Positions 7,636 to 14,707 are shown, counted from the first letter of the stretch. The stretch: DNA of 36,640 bases from an uncultured Elusimicrobiales bacterium (GCA_944327085.1 CALVGG010000009.1:1-36640); one strand, 5' to 3'. Translations and numbers: made by a program. Notes: generated from the letters alone by a model not told the origin.

Positions 7636-8304
7636 ATGCATTTTACCCGTTTTTTCAGTATCGTTTTTTTGCTGGCTTTTGCCGTATGTGCCCAATCCTA
7701 CACCGTGGGGGGAATGAACCGCCCCACTTTTGGCACGGCGCCGCAGGGGAATGTCCGCCCCGGCACCCAGTCTTCGGGGTCAGTGCGGCCAACTACTCAG
7801 TCCACCGGTGAGGTCCACCCCACCACTCAGCCGGGCAACAGCCCCGGGCATTATACCGAGCCTACCGGTCCGGTTCGCCCGTCCACTCCGCAGGGCCTCA
7901 GCTCTCAACGTTTTACCCAACCCACCGGCCCGGTACGCCCCGGGCTGGACAGTGCCGCCAGCGCTATGCAGGAAGCCTTTAGTTTAGCGCCTCAGCCGTC
8001 AGGCAAGTCCGCCGCGGCGGCTCCTGCTGCGGCTACGGTACAACAAGCGCAAGGTACAGCTTCCGGCGACATAAAAGCGGCCAAACTGGGCGGCGGGGAA
8101 AGCGGTATGGGGGGAATGACGGCTTCTCAGCAGGCGGAGCGTGAAAGCGTGGCTAAAAATTCGCAAGCGGCGGCTGCATTAAACAAAGCGCGCGACCAAA
8201 AAGCCGTGGAACAAGAATCTCTTTCCAAAATTAAAGGCATTACCGACGCTTTAAACAGTAAAAATAACGTGCTGGAGCAAAAAGCGCGTGATGCCCGCAA
8301 ATAA
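7636..8304 (+). CDS. Secreted decapeptide-repeat protein, function unknown
   Basis: The 222-residue product has a signal peptide (hydrophobic 8-17, likely cut after VCA at 19). Residues ~36-105 form seven tandem ten-residue units with consensus x-(S/T)-G-x-V-(R/H)-P-x-T-Q; valines fall at 40, 50, 60, 80 and 100, and units 4 and 6 are degenerate. An Ala/Gln/Gly-rich linker follows. From ~160 to the end the protein is charged and probably helical or coiled-coil (QQAERESVAKNSQAAAALNK). No catalytic domain is visible. It looks like an extracytoplasmic structural or surface protein. AAGGAG lies 6 nt before the ATG, and a strong promoter lies upstream. No clear terminator follows, so transcription may read towards the tRNA. 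Confidence 0.8.
   Translation: MHFTRFFSIVFLLAFAVCAQSYTVGGMNRPTFGTAPQGNVRPGTQSSGSVRPTTQSTGEVHPTTQPGNSPGHYTEPTGPVRPSTPQGLSSQRFTQPTGPVRPGLDSAASAMQEAFSLAPQPSGKSAAAAPAAATVQQAQGTASGDIKAAKLGGGESGMGGMTASQQAERESVAKNSQAAAALNKARDQKAVEQESLSKIKGITDALNSKNNVLEQKARDARK
7741..7950 (+). repeat. Seven tandem 30-bp units encoding a decapeptide repeat
   Basis: The ten-residue protein period corresponds to a 30-bp DNA period with diverged third positions. The VRP codons (gt-cg-cc) recur every 30 or 60 bp. Array length may vary between strains. Confidence 0.65.
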
Positions 8305-8349
8305 TTCGTTTGATAAACTGTAGTTTGGTATATTTACGACAAGAAAATT

Positions 8350-8378
8350 TTGCACGTTGTTAAAAACTTTTGTAAAAT
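8350..8378 (+). promoter_or_regulatory. Promoter of tRNA-Gly
   Basis: TTGCAC (8350-8355), a 17-nt spacer and TAAAAT (8373-8378). The expected start is 12-14 nt before the mature tRNA. Confidence 0.55.
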
Positions 8379-8397
8379 AATTATACGTCAGTACATT

Positions 8398-8468
8398 GCG
8401 GGCGTGGTTCAATGGTAGAACGGAAGCTTCCCAAGCTTTAGACGAGGGTTCGATTCCCTTCGCCCGCT
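8398..8468 (+). tRNA. tRNA-Gly, anticodon CCC
   Basis: A full cloverleaf can be folded by eye. The acceptor stem GCGGGCG (8398-8404) pairs perfectly with CGCCCGC (8461-8467). The D-arm contains GGTTCAATGGTAGAAC, the anticodon loop is TTCCCAA (anticodon CCC), and the T-arm is AGGGTTCGATTCCCT. The discriminator base is T and CCA is not encoded. The next gene starts only 15 nt after the tRNA, so the two are probably on one transcript. No duplicated tRNA end or integrase is present that would suggest an integration site. Confidence 0.93.
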
Positions 8469-8483
8469 TTTTTAAAGGACCAT

Positions 8484-9104
8484 ATGGAAAACGAAAACTT
8501 TGATTTAGATCAAAAACCTGCCGCCAACAAAGACTTGTGGCTTTTCCTTATCATTATTGACATTGTTTGTTTGTGTGTGTTCGGATTTTTCTTATATAAA
8601 AATTTATCTGCCCGCTTTTTTACCCCGGCGGACGGCACTTTAGCTGCCGCCACTGTGGTTGAAACGCAAGCCCCGGTCGAAGAAAAACAAGAAACCCCTG
8701 TGGAGGAAGTGGTTGTGGCTTCCGTAACGGAAGAACAGCCCGCCGCTAAACAGCAGGAACCTGCCCCGGCAAAGGAAGTAAAACCGGCCCCGCAGCAAAC
8801 CCCGGCTGAAACGGCTGCCCAACCCCAGGAAAAGAAAGAAAGCGTAATTGTGAAAGCAAACCCGAAAAGCAAAAAATACCGCCGGGTTACTTTCCGCTAT
8901 TATGGGGAAGGCAAAAAAGTGTCTATCGTAAGCGGGTTTACGATGGCCAAACCTCAAGCCCTGCGCAAAAAGAAAGACTATTGGGAAACCACCCTTTCCA
9001 TTGCGCCCGGCCGCTACCGCTTTTTGTACATTGTGGACGGCGTAAACACGCCGGACCCGTACAGCCCGGAAGAAGACGGCAGAAGCGTAGTGGTAGTGGA
9101 GTAA
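8484..9104 (+). CDS. Membrane-anchored protein with CBM48/AMPK-type glycogen-binding-like domain
   Basis: The 206-residue product has a short cytoplasmic N-terminus, one membrane segment (about 18-38), a disordered Pro/Glu/Ala/Lys linker (~55-125), and a C-terminal Ig-like domain (~130-206). The end of that domain (WETTLSIAPGRYRF ... VDGVNTPDPYSP) matches the AMPK-beta/isoamylase N-terminal (CBM48) pattern, which binds or orients on alpha-glucans. The membrane topology would put the domain in the periplasm. The ATG at 8484 has AAAGGA 4 nt upstream. The gene starts 15 nt after tRNA-Gly and ends at a terminator (9124-9146). The fold is likely; whether it binds glycan is not known. Confidence 0.78.
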   Translation: MENENFDLDQKPAANKDLWLFLIIIDIVCLCVFGFFLYKNLSARFFTPADGTLAAATVVETQAPVEEKQETPVEEVVVASVTEEQPAAKQQEPAPAKEVKPAPQQTPAETAAQPQEKKESVIVKANPKSKKYRRVTFRYYGEGKKVSIVSGFTMAKPQALRKKKDYWETTLSIAPGRYRFLYIVDGVNTPDPYSPEEDGRSVVVVE

Positions 9105-9123
9105 TTTTTAAAACCCATAAAAC

Positions 9124-9146
9124 CCCGGCCTTGGCCGGGTTTTTTT
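9124..9146 (+). terminator. Rho-independent terminator after the CBM48-like gene
   Basis: The stem is CCCGGCC (9124-9130) with GGCCGGG (9133-9139) and loop TT; a T7 run follows. Confidence 0.85.
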
Positions 9147-9544
9147 ATGCCTTTCTGGGCTAAGCGGGCTACAGCATAATAAAACATTCTTACAATGAAA
9201 TGTCTACCCGCAAAACAGAATATTAGGCTTAAGCACAGTGCGGGCCTTGCCCGCTTGAACAAAGGTTTGTATATAAAATTTTTGGAGTATTTGAATGGGC
9301 TGTAACCAATCTGGCATAAAACTACACTAAAACAGGGCCTGTAAATCTCGGGTGGGGGAAAAACTTTTTATGGGCTTTGTGTACTTATTGCGCGCAACTT
9401 GTTTTTACCATAAAAATAAGGTTGTCTTTCGCCAAACAACGCTACACTTACGGAGAAGATCTTTTGCGTGTAATATAAAAAATCCGAAGGGAAAAATAAG
9501 ATAAGACAAACGTTTCCCCAGTAAAAAAGGGTTGCCAGGCGGGT

Positions 9545-9579
9545 AAAAAATACCGGCCTTAGCAAAAGCCCGGGCCGGT
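9545..9579 (-). terminator. Terminator after the ATP-grasp gene
   Basis: The stem is ACCGGCC (9552-9558) with GGCCGGT (9573-9579). On the minus strand it is followed by ATTTTTT. It lies 25 nt past the ATP-grasp stop. Confidence 0.75.
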
Positions 9580-9604
9580 TTTAATCAGTGGGTTTAGATG
9601 TTGT

Positions 9605-10843
9605 TTATCTTTCTTTGGTGGGGCGCTCCGCCAGCCCGGTGATGTGGGTTTTAAAGCTGCGGCGCAGGTCTGCCAGGTCTTTGCGGTTGGTGGCCATAAA
9701 GCAGAAACCGGCCTTGCCGTCTTTCACGCCCGAGGTAAGCACCACCCCGCCGCGGAAAGTGACCCCGGCGTTAATTTTTTCCAGCTCGTCAATTACTTTT
9801 TTGGTGGTCCAGTGCGGGTCAAAGCGCATTTTGGTGTCTAAATAAAAATGCAGTTCCCGGCGGTTAATGCCGTATACGGTTGACGCCAGCCTTAAACACA
9901 GCCCAAACCCGTTATAGCGGGAGTTGCACTCTAGCGCGCGCAGTTTAAGCTCGCCGTCTTTTTGGCGGATGGCCCAGTCAAAGTTAATTTGGCCGCGCAC
10001 CCCTTTGCCATAGTAATAGCTGGCCAGCATGAGGGATTTTTCGCGTATTTCGTCCAGCAGTTTTTTGGGCAGGCGCGTAAACGGAAAGGAGCACCCTTCC
10101 CACGCTTCTTTATGGATGATTTGGCTGTCTATACCCACAAAGGCAATTTCATCGTCTTTTAATATACACAAAGAACCCAGCGTTTTGTATATTTCTTTAA
10201 AACGCTCTAAATAAAAATCCGCCTCTTTGTGGTACATTTTAATAAGCGGCAGCAAATCGGCCAGTTTACCCTTTACGTTGCCGTACCCGCCGGCGGAAAA
10301 CGGCCGGCGCAGCAGGTATGTTTCCCGCGGGTCCAGCAGGGCCAGCACGCGGGGCATTTTATTCATACCGGCTTCGTACACGGGGGCGATGGTGGTGATA
10401 TTGAATTTTTTGCACAATTCTTTAAACACCAGCTTGTTGTTGGCTTCCTGCACGGCAATGGAGTTGTTAAGCAGCTTGTTTTCGCACTGCCAGCTCAGGT
10501 GGGCAAATTCCTTGGTGTACATCAGGGGGATGATTACATAACCGATACTGCACAATTTGCGCAGTTTAGCCAGCAATTGCTCATCGCGCGAAATGGCGGA
10601 AATCAGGCTCTCATCCTCTTTTTGTTCCTTGGGCATAAACATCCAGTTTTTATGCTCCAGTTTTTTGATGCGGGCCATATAGTCCACAAACGCTTTATCC
10701 GGCTCTGTAAGAGGGGAAACCACGCAAAAATCACCCGGTTTTAATAACTGGATGTATTTTAGGGAGTGGCTTTTTAACGCGTCCAACGCTTTGCTTTTAA
10801 ATACAAAGTCGTCCAAATTTAAAATCCAAACTTTATTAGGCAT
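9605..10843 (-). CDS. ATP-grasp superfamily ligase (pre-ATP-grasp type), substrate unknown
   Basis: ATP-grasp enzymes activate a carboxylate as acyl phosphate and join it to an amine or another nucleophile. The 412-residue protein has an N-terminal Rossmann-like pre-ATP-grasp region (1-~125) and a VQEANNKLVFKELCKKF helix that opens the ATP-grasp core. The nucleotide loop is LLRRPFSAGGYGNVKG (177-192). The metal/ATP site has Asp289 in GQINFDWAI and Glu305-x-Asn307 in RALECNSRYNG. The nearest types I can name are peptide ligases with a pre-ATP-grasp domain, not D-Ala-D-Ala ligase or glutathione synthetase. The start codon overlaps the radical SAM stop by 8 bp (10836-10843), so the two genes are translationally coupled. 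The substrate is not predictable from sequence. Confidence 0.82.
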   Translation of the reverse strand: MPNKVWILNLDDFVFKSKALDALKSHSLKYIQLLKPGDFCVVSPLTEPDKAFVDYMARIKKLEHKNWMFMPKEQKEDESLISAISRDEQLLAKLRKLCSIGYVIIPLMYTKEFAHLSWQCENKLLNNSIAVQEANNKLVFKELCKKFNITTIAPVYEAGMNKMPRVLALLDPRETYLLRRPFSAGGYGNVKGKLADLLPLIKMYHKEADFYLERFKEIYKTLGSLCILKDDEIAFVGIDSQIIHKEAWEGCSFPFTRLPKKLLDEIREKSLMLASYYYGKGVRGQINFDWAIRQKDGELKLRALECNSRYNGFGLCLRLASTVYGINRRELHFYLDTKMRFDPHWTTKKVIDELEKINAGVTFRGGVVLTSGVKDGKAGFCFMATNRKDLADLRRSFKTHITGLAERPTKER

Positions 10844-11807
10844 AGAATTTACCGTTGCACACCGGGCAGAAGCTCTTTACGGATACGATGTCGTCCTTGT
10901 CGGAAGATTTCAGCCCGCAGACCACAAAATCAAACCCGTATTCTTTCAGCAGGGCGGCCACGCGTTTGATGCTTTCCAGTTTTACTTCGTGTTTTAAAGC
11001 GTAGTAAGTGGTTTCCGTTTGGTTGGGCAGCAGTTGGCGGTCGTCATGCAGGTAGTTTTCTTTTAATTTAGAGAAGAACTCCTCGCCAAATTTTTCCACA
11101 ATGTTCTTGGCAATGGTGTAATCGTACAATAAATAAGAAAACATCACGCGTTTTAAGCCCGCTTCTTTTAAAGAAGCCAAAAACGGGCGCAGCACCTCTT
11201 CGGTGTCTTCCACGCCGGTAATCAGCGGGTCCATATGTATGGTAACCAAAGCGCCCGCCTGTTGGGCCTGGGCCGCGCGGCGGATGCGTTCCTCCCGGGG
11301 GGGAACATTGGTTTCCATACAAATGGCGGCCTGCGGCTTAATGGCCGCACTGTAGGAAAATTTGGCCGGGTACCGGCGGATTAAATCCATAATGGCGTCG
11401 TTCGGCACGCCTTTGGTGGTAATAATGATACGTTTAATTTGCGGGTGGGTGGCCAGCAGGGTAAGCACGTCCAGCGAAAAACCGTTGTCCACAAATTTTT
11501 TGCAGAAAATATCCGTATAGCGGGAAAGTTTAATGGTGTGGATTTTGGGGTCTGCGTCAATTTCTTTTTTCATAGCGGCCAGGGCTTCTTCGCGGGGCAT
11601 GCCTATTTGCGGGTCCGTAAATTGGCAGTGCAGGGCGCTGAGGCGGTTGGTCACGTCGCTGCGGCCTTTGGCGTAGCAGTAAACGCAGTCATGCTGGCAG
11701 CCGGTAAACGGTTCCAAGTAATGGTAATTGCCGTACCAGCAGGTGCCTAAACAGCCGGGCACAAAAAAGTGGGTTTTGGGCGTGGAATTCGTATCATTCG
11801 TATTCAT
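10836..11807 (-). CDS. Radical SAM protein (SplB-like branch) with extra cysteines
   Basis: The 323-residue protein has the radical SAM cluster motif C37-x3-C41-x2-C44 in FTGCQHDCVYCYAKGR, followed by a TIM-barrel-like succession (RIIITTKG, SYSAAIKP, VTIHMDPLITG). This resembles the branch around spore photoproduct lyase and the Rv2578c-like proteins. An extra C19-x3-C23 pair precedes the motif, and the C-terminus ends with C314-P-V-C317 and Cys near 299, which might bind a second Fe-S cluster or zinc. It is not a spore photolyase by context. There is no Shine-Dalgarno: TATAAT (11815-11820) stands 7 nt before the ATG. It is the first gene of a two-gene operon with the ATP-grasp ligase. The reaction is unknown. 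Confidence 0.85.
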   Translation of the reverse strand: MNTNDTNSTPKTHFFVPGCLGTCWYGNYHYLEPFTGCQHDCVYCYAKGRSDVTNRLSALHCQFTDPQIGMPREEALAAMKKEIDADPKIHTIKLSRYTDIFCKKFVDNGFSLDVLTLLATHPQIKRIIITTKGVPNDAIMDLIRRYPAKFSYSAAIKPQAAICMETNVPPREERIRRAAQAQQAGALVTIHMDPLITGVEDTEEVLRPFLASLKEAGLKRVMFSYLLYDYTIAKNIVEKFGEEFFSKLKENYLHDDRQLLPNQTETTYYALKHEVKLESIKRVAALLKEYGFDFVVCGLKSSDKDDIVSVKSFCPVCNGKFYA

Positions 11808-11814
11808 ACTTTAT

Positions 11815-11820
11815 ATTATA
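11815..11820 (-). promoter_or_regulatory. TATAAT -10 box 7 nt before the radical SAM start (leaderless candidate)
   Basis: On the minus strand TATAAT is followed by ATAAAGT and then ATG. No ribosome site is present and no good -35 is visible. It overlaps the T-rich tail of the terminator at 11815-11847. Confidence 0.45.
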
Positions 11821-11847
11821 TAAAATCCGACGGAGCCCCGGCGGATT
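11815..11847 (-). terminator. Imperfect terminator between the VanX-like gene and the radical SAM gene
   Basis: AATCCG (11824-11829) pairs with CGGATT (11842-11847), with an inner CGG/CCG pairing. On the minus strand it is followed by TTTATATAAT. It would separate the dipeptidase transcript from the radical SAM operon. Confidence 0.5.
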
Positions 11848-11850
11848 AAT

Positions 11851-12489
11851 TTAGCGCGGCAGGGGTATGTCCAGCACGGGGTGATTGGTTTTCCAGCCGG
11901 TTTTGTCAAAGTGCCACCATTCGGTGCGGGTGTAGGTAAAGCCGGCGCGGGTCATAATTTTTTTTAAGGTTTCCCGGCGCGATAGAACATCTTCGGGCAA
12001 GTCATAAAAATCCATATGGGCCTGGCGGGTAAAGCTGTCAAACCCGGTGGGCATGGGCAGGGGGTTACCGTTAAAATCACACGGGGTTAAATCCACCGCC
12101 ATTCCGCGGTTATGGCGGGAGCCTTTGGCCGGCGGTGTTACATAGCTGGGGTTGGGCACGGCCTTCCATAATTTTTTTTGGGCGGCAAGCGGGCGGTAAC
12201 AATCCCACAAACAAAATGTAAAAGGTTCTTTTTCCTGTGCGGCCAGTTCCACGGCTTTTAAGAGGGCTTGCGCCGCGTCTTTATGCAGGTAACAGCGGGG
12301 GGAGTCGTAAATTTTTTGCTTGGTAAAGTTGTTGGGTGTGGCGTAGCGTATATCAAAAAATAAAGGGGCACCCAGTGTTTCCACGTCTACCAGGCCGGCT
12401 TTTTCCAGTTGTTCTTCGGCCGAGGTTTGGCCGTGTGCGGCCGGCAGCGCAAGCGCCAAAATAAAGCAAAATACCCACAAGCGTTTCAT
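11851..12489 (-). CDS. VanX/DdpX-like D-alanyl-D-alanine dipeptidase (peptidase M15D)
   Basis: The 212-residue product has a signal peptide (hydrophobic 5-18, likely cut after AHG at 20), so it is periplasmic. It carries the M15 zinc and catalytic residues: S-R-H126-x3-G-x2-V-D133 and T-E190-W-W-H193-F-D, plus the conserved CYRP (Arg99). The family hydrolyses free D-Ala-D-Ala and similar dipeptides. With no vanA/vanH or regulator nearby, cell-wall dipeptide recycling is more likely than glycopeptide resistance. I chose the ATG at 12489, because the longer frame runs through era and only this start gives a signal peptide. There is no Shine-Dalgarno; TATACT lies 6 nt upstream. Confidence 0.87.
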   Translation of the reverse strand: MKRLWVFCFILALALPAAHGQTSAEEQLEKAGLVDVETLGAPLFFDIRYATPNNFTKQKIYDSPRCYLHKDAAQALLKAVELAAQEKEPFTFCLWDCYRPLAAQKKLWKAVPNPSYVTPPAKGSRHNRGMAVDLTPCDFNGNPLPMPTGFDSFTRQAHMDFYDLPEDVLSRRETLKKIMTRAGFTYTRTEWWHFDKTGWKTNHPVLDIPLPR

Positions 12490-12495
12490 TATTTC

Positions 12496-12501
12496 AGTAT
12501 A
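12496..12501 (-). promoter_or_regulatory. TATACT -10 box 6 nt before the VanX-like start
   Basis: On the minus strand TATACT, then GAAATA, then ATG. There is no ribosome site in the 54-nt gap shared with era. The -35 is not convincing. Confidence 0.45.
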
Positions 12502-12507
12502 TAAAAT

Positions 12508-12536
12508 TTTACCTGTGGTAAAAAAACAAGTACAAT
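12508..12536 (+). promoter_or_regulatory. era promoter, leaderless layout
   Basis: TTTACC (12508-12513), a 17-nt spacer, TACAAT (12531-12536), then 7 nt to the ATG at 12544. No Shine-Dalgarno is present. A second overlapping TACAAT lies at 12536-12541. Confidence 0.5.
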
Positions 12537-12543
12537 ACAATAT

Positions 12544-13446
12544 ATGGACGAAAAACACTTTAAAAGCGGTTTTGCCGTACTGGCCGGGCTGCCCAATGCG
12601 GGTAAGTCCACGCTGCTTAATAAGCTGGCGGGGGGGTTGTTGTCCCCGGTTACCAGCAAGCCCCAAACCACGCGCCAAAACATTTTGGCCATTAGCGAGG
12701 GGGACGGTTACCAAGTGGTGTTTGTAGACACACCCGGTTTTTTGCAGCCGCGCTATAAATTGCAGCAAACCATGGTAAACGCGGTGGACCGCGCCGTGGG
12801 GGAAGAAGCCGACCTGGTTGTTTTTATGCTGGACGCGGCCGCCCCGTATGATTTAAATGCCGGACTGGTAGAAAAATTAAAACAAGTGTTTTGCCCCATT
12901 TTTTTGGTGATTAATAAAATGGATTTGGTGCAGGACGAATCCCGCCTGAACGAACTGGAAGCCGCCGTGCGCAAAGATTTGCCGGTAAAACAGGTTTTTC
13001 ACATTTCCGCCATGCAGGGCAAAGGGGTGGACGCATTAAAACAGGCCGTTATTGAGGCCATGCCCGTCAGCCCGGCGTACTTCCCGCCCGGGCAGTGGAC
13101 GGACCGCTGGGAACGTTTTTACGCGGCCGAATTTATCCGTGAGCAGATTTTCCTTCTTTACAAAAAAGAAATTCCTTACAGCACGTACGTGGAAGTGGAA
13201 AAATTTACCGAAGACCTGGGCGACAAAAATTACATCCGCGCCATTATTCATGTGGAGCGTGAAAGTCAAAAGCCCATTATTATCGGCAAAGGCGGCAGTG
13301 CCATTGCACAGCTGCGTAAAAACGCGCAAAAACGCATTGAAGAATTTTTGGGCCGCAAGTACCGCCTGGAGCTGACTGTCACCGTCACGCCGGACTGGCG
13401 CAACAATACCCAAATGCTGGAGCGTTTTGGCTATATTGTTAAATAG
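12544..13446 (+). CDS. era: GTPase Era
   Basis: The 300-residue protein has the full Era plan. The G domain has G1 GLPNAGKS (15-22), G2 KPQTTRQN, G3 DTPG (62-65), G4 NKMD (124-127) and G5 SAMQGKG. A KH domain with IIIGKGGSAIAQLRKNAQKRIE sits near 240-265. Era binds the 3' end of 16S rRNA and helps mature the 30S subunit. Its length is typical. The gene is monocistronic, divergent from the VanX-like gene across 54 nt, and ends at a strong hairpin. It has no Shine-Dalgarno and a -10 box 7 nt upstream. Confidence 0.95.
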   Translation: MDEKHFKSGFAVLAGLPNAGKSTLLNKLAGGLLSPVTSKPQTTRQNILAISEGDGYQVVFVDTPGFLQPRYKLQQTMVNAVDRAVGEEADLVVFMLDAAAPYDLNAGLVEKLKQVFCPIFLVINKMDLVQDESRLNELEAAVRKDLPVKQVFHISAMQGKGVDALKQAVIEAMPVSPAYFPPGQWTDRWERFYAAEFIREQIFLLYKKEIPYSTYVEVEKFTEDLGDKNYIRAIIHVERESQKPIIIGKGGSAIAQLRKNAQKRIEEFLGRKYRLELTVTVTPDWRNNTQMLERFGYIVK

Positions 13447-13460
13447 TTTTTTGCTGGTAA

Positions 13461-13492
13461 AATAACCCCGCCACACAGCGGGGTTATTTTTT
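13461..13492 (+). terminator. Rho-independent terminator of era
   Basis: The 11-bp stem is AATAACCCCGC (13461-13471) with GCGGGGTTATT (13478-13488) and a T-rich tail. Confidence 0.9.
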
Positions 13493-13513
13493 AAGTAATA
13501 TTTTTAGCGGTTA

Positions 13514-13547
13514 CATAAAAAAACACCCCGCCAAACGGCGGGGTGTT
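13514..13547 (-). terminator. Rho-independent terminator of the aldolase gene
   Basis: The 11-bp stem is AACACCCCGCC (13522-13532) with GGCGGGGTGTT (13537-13547). On the minus strand it is followed by TTTTTATG. Confidence 0.9.
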
Positions 13548-13561
13548 TTGTGTGTTAAAAC

Positions 13562-14539
13562 TTATTTCACGCGGCCGGCGGAACCGAATACGTTTTCGTT
13601 CTTTTCGGCATACATTTTGATAAGTTCTTCGCGGGCCGGGCCCAAGTATTTGCGCGGGTCAAATTCGGCCGGTTTGGTGGCGAAGATTTTGCGGATGGTG
13701 GCGGTCATTACCAGGCGGCCGTCGCTGTCCACGTTAATTTTGCACACGGCGGATTTGGCCGCTTTGCGCAGTTGTTCTTCCGGGATGCCGGCGGTATCTT
13801 CCAGTTTGCCGCCGTATTCGTTAATTTGTTTAACGGCCCATTGCGGTACGCTGGAGGAACCATGGAGTACAATCGGGAAACCGGGCAAGCGTTTGGATAC
13901 TTCTTCCAAAATATCAAAGCGCAGTTCGGGCAATTTTTCGCCGGGTTTTACTTTAAATTTATAAGCCCCGTGAGAGGTGCCGATGGAAATGGCCAGGGAG
14001 TCTACCCCCGTGCGTTTTACAAAGTCTTCCACTTGGGCAGGGTCCGTATAGGTGTGGTGTTCGGCGGAAACTTCATCTTCAATACCGGCCAAAACGCCCA
14101 ATTCGCCTTCTACGGTTACATCGTGCTGGTGGGCATAGTCCACCACTTTTTTGGTGAGGGCGATGTTTTCTTCATACGGCAAGTGAGAGCCGTCAATCAT
14201 TACGGAAGAGAAACCATTGTCAATGCAGTCTTTGCACAGTTCAAAGGAATCGCCGTGGTCCAGGTGCAGGCACAGCGGCACCGGCTTGCCGATTTCTTTC
14301 ATCATTTCCACAGCACCGCGGGCCATCCAGCGCAGCAAGGTGGCGTTGGCATATTGGCGGGCGCCTTTGGAAACCTGCAAAATTACCGGGGAACCGGTCT
14401 GCACGCAGGCGGTAACGATAGCCTGCAATTGTTCCATATTGTTAAAGTTATAAGCCGGAATGGCGTAACCGCCGGCCATAGCGTCTTTGAACATCTGTCT
14501 GGTGTTTACCAGACCGAGGTCTTTGTAAGAAACGGTCAT
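13562..14539 (-). CDS. fba: Class II fructose-bisphosphate aldolase
   Basis: The enzyme splits fructose-1,6-bisphosphate to dihydroxyacetone phosphate and glyceraldehyde-3-phosphate with a divalent metal, in cytoplasmic glycolysis. The 325-residue protein shows the class II features: HLDHG (92-96, catalytic Asp94 and metal ligand His95), EGELG, ISIGTSHGAYKFK, IVLHGSSS and KINVDSD. The start at 14539 is set by AGGAGG 7 nt upstream. A longer frame to 14650 crosses the promoter region and adds nothing conserved. It is monocistronic, with a terminator at 13514-13547. Confidence 0.94.
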   Translation of the reverse strand: MTVSYKDLGLVNTRQMFKDAMAGGYAIPAYNFNNMEQLQAIVTACVQTGSPVILQVSKGARQYANATLLRWMARGAVEMMKEIGKPVPLCLHLDHGDSFELCKDCIDNGFSSVMIDGSHLPYEENIALTKKVVDYAHQHDVTVEGELGVLAGIEDEVSAEHHTYTDPAQVEDFVKRTGVDSLAISIGTSHGAYKFKVKPGEKLPELRFDILEEVSKRLPGFPIVLHGSSSVPQWAVKQINEYGGKLEDTAGIPEEQLRKAAKSAVCKINVDSDGRLVMTATIRKIFATKPAEFDPRKYLGPAREELIKMYAEKNENVFGSAGRVK

Positions 14540-14643
14540 TGAACAGCCTCCTAAAATAAATTCTGTCCCCATTATTTTACTATTTTTATCCCGCCTTGTG
14601 GCACAGGTTTGTGTAAATGGGAAAAAAGAAGAAACGGGAAAAC

Positions 14644-14672
14644 TTGCCAAAAAAGGCTTTTGTGAGTATAAT
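14644..14672 (+). promoter_or_regulatory. Strong promoter of the M42 peptidase-transketolase-PPC operon
   Basis: TTGCCA (14644-14649), a 17-nt spacer and a perfect TATAAT (14667-14672). A leader of about 28 nt with AAGGA follows. Confidence 0.72.
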
Positions 14673-14707
14673 GTAAATACCTTTACTGCCGGTTTTCAAG
14701 GATAAAA

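Larger units (their letters stand above)
9105..9604. other. 500-nt intergenic region between convergent genes
   Basis: The region holds the terminators of both flanking genes and otherwise no convincing gene. A small GC hairpin (GCGGG-CCTTG-CCCGC, near 9239-9254) and an interrupted palindrome ACAGGGCCTGT (near 9333-9343) are present. I looked for a precursor-peptide gene for the adjacent radical SAM/ATP-grasp pair. The only minus-strand frame (9368-9565) starts inside the terminator stem and has no ribosome site. Confidence 0.6.

Noticed and set aside
8398-8468. tRNA-Gly as an integration site for a mobile element
   Set aside because: No integrase and no second copy of the tRNA 3' end was seen in the window.
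9368-9565. Precursor peptide for the radical SAM/ATP-grasp pair
   Set aside because: The 65-codon frame starts inside the terminator stem, has no ribosome site, and ends in sequence with no core-peptide character.
11851-12489. Glycopeptide-resistance (van) cluster
   Set aside because: Only a VanX-like dipeptidase is present. The nearby ATP-grasp protein lacks the features of D-Ala-D-Ala/D-Lac ligases, and there is no vanH, vanS or vanR.
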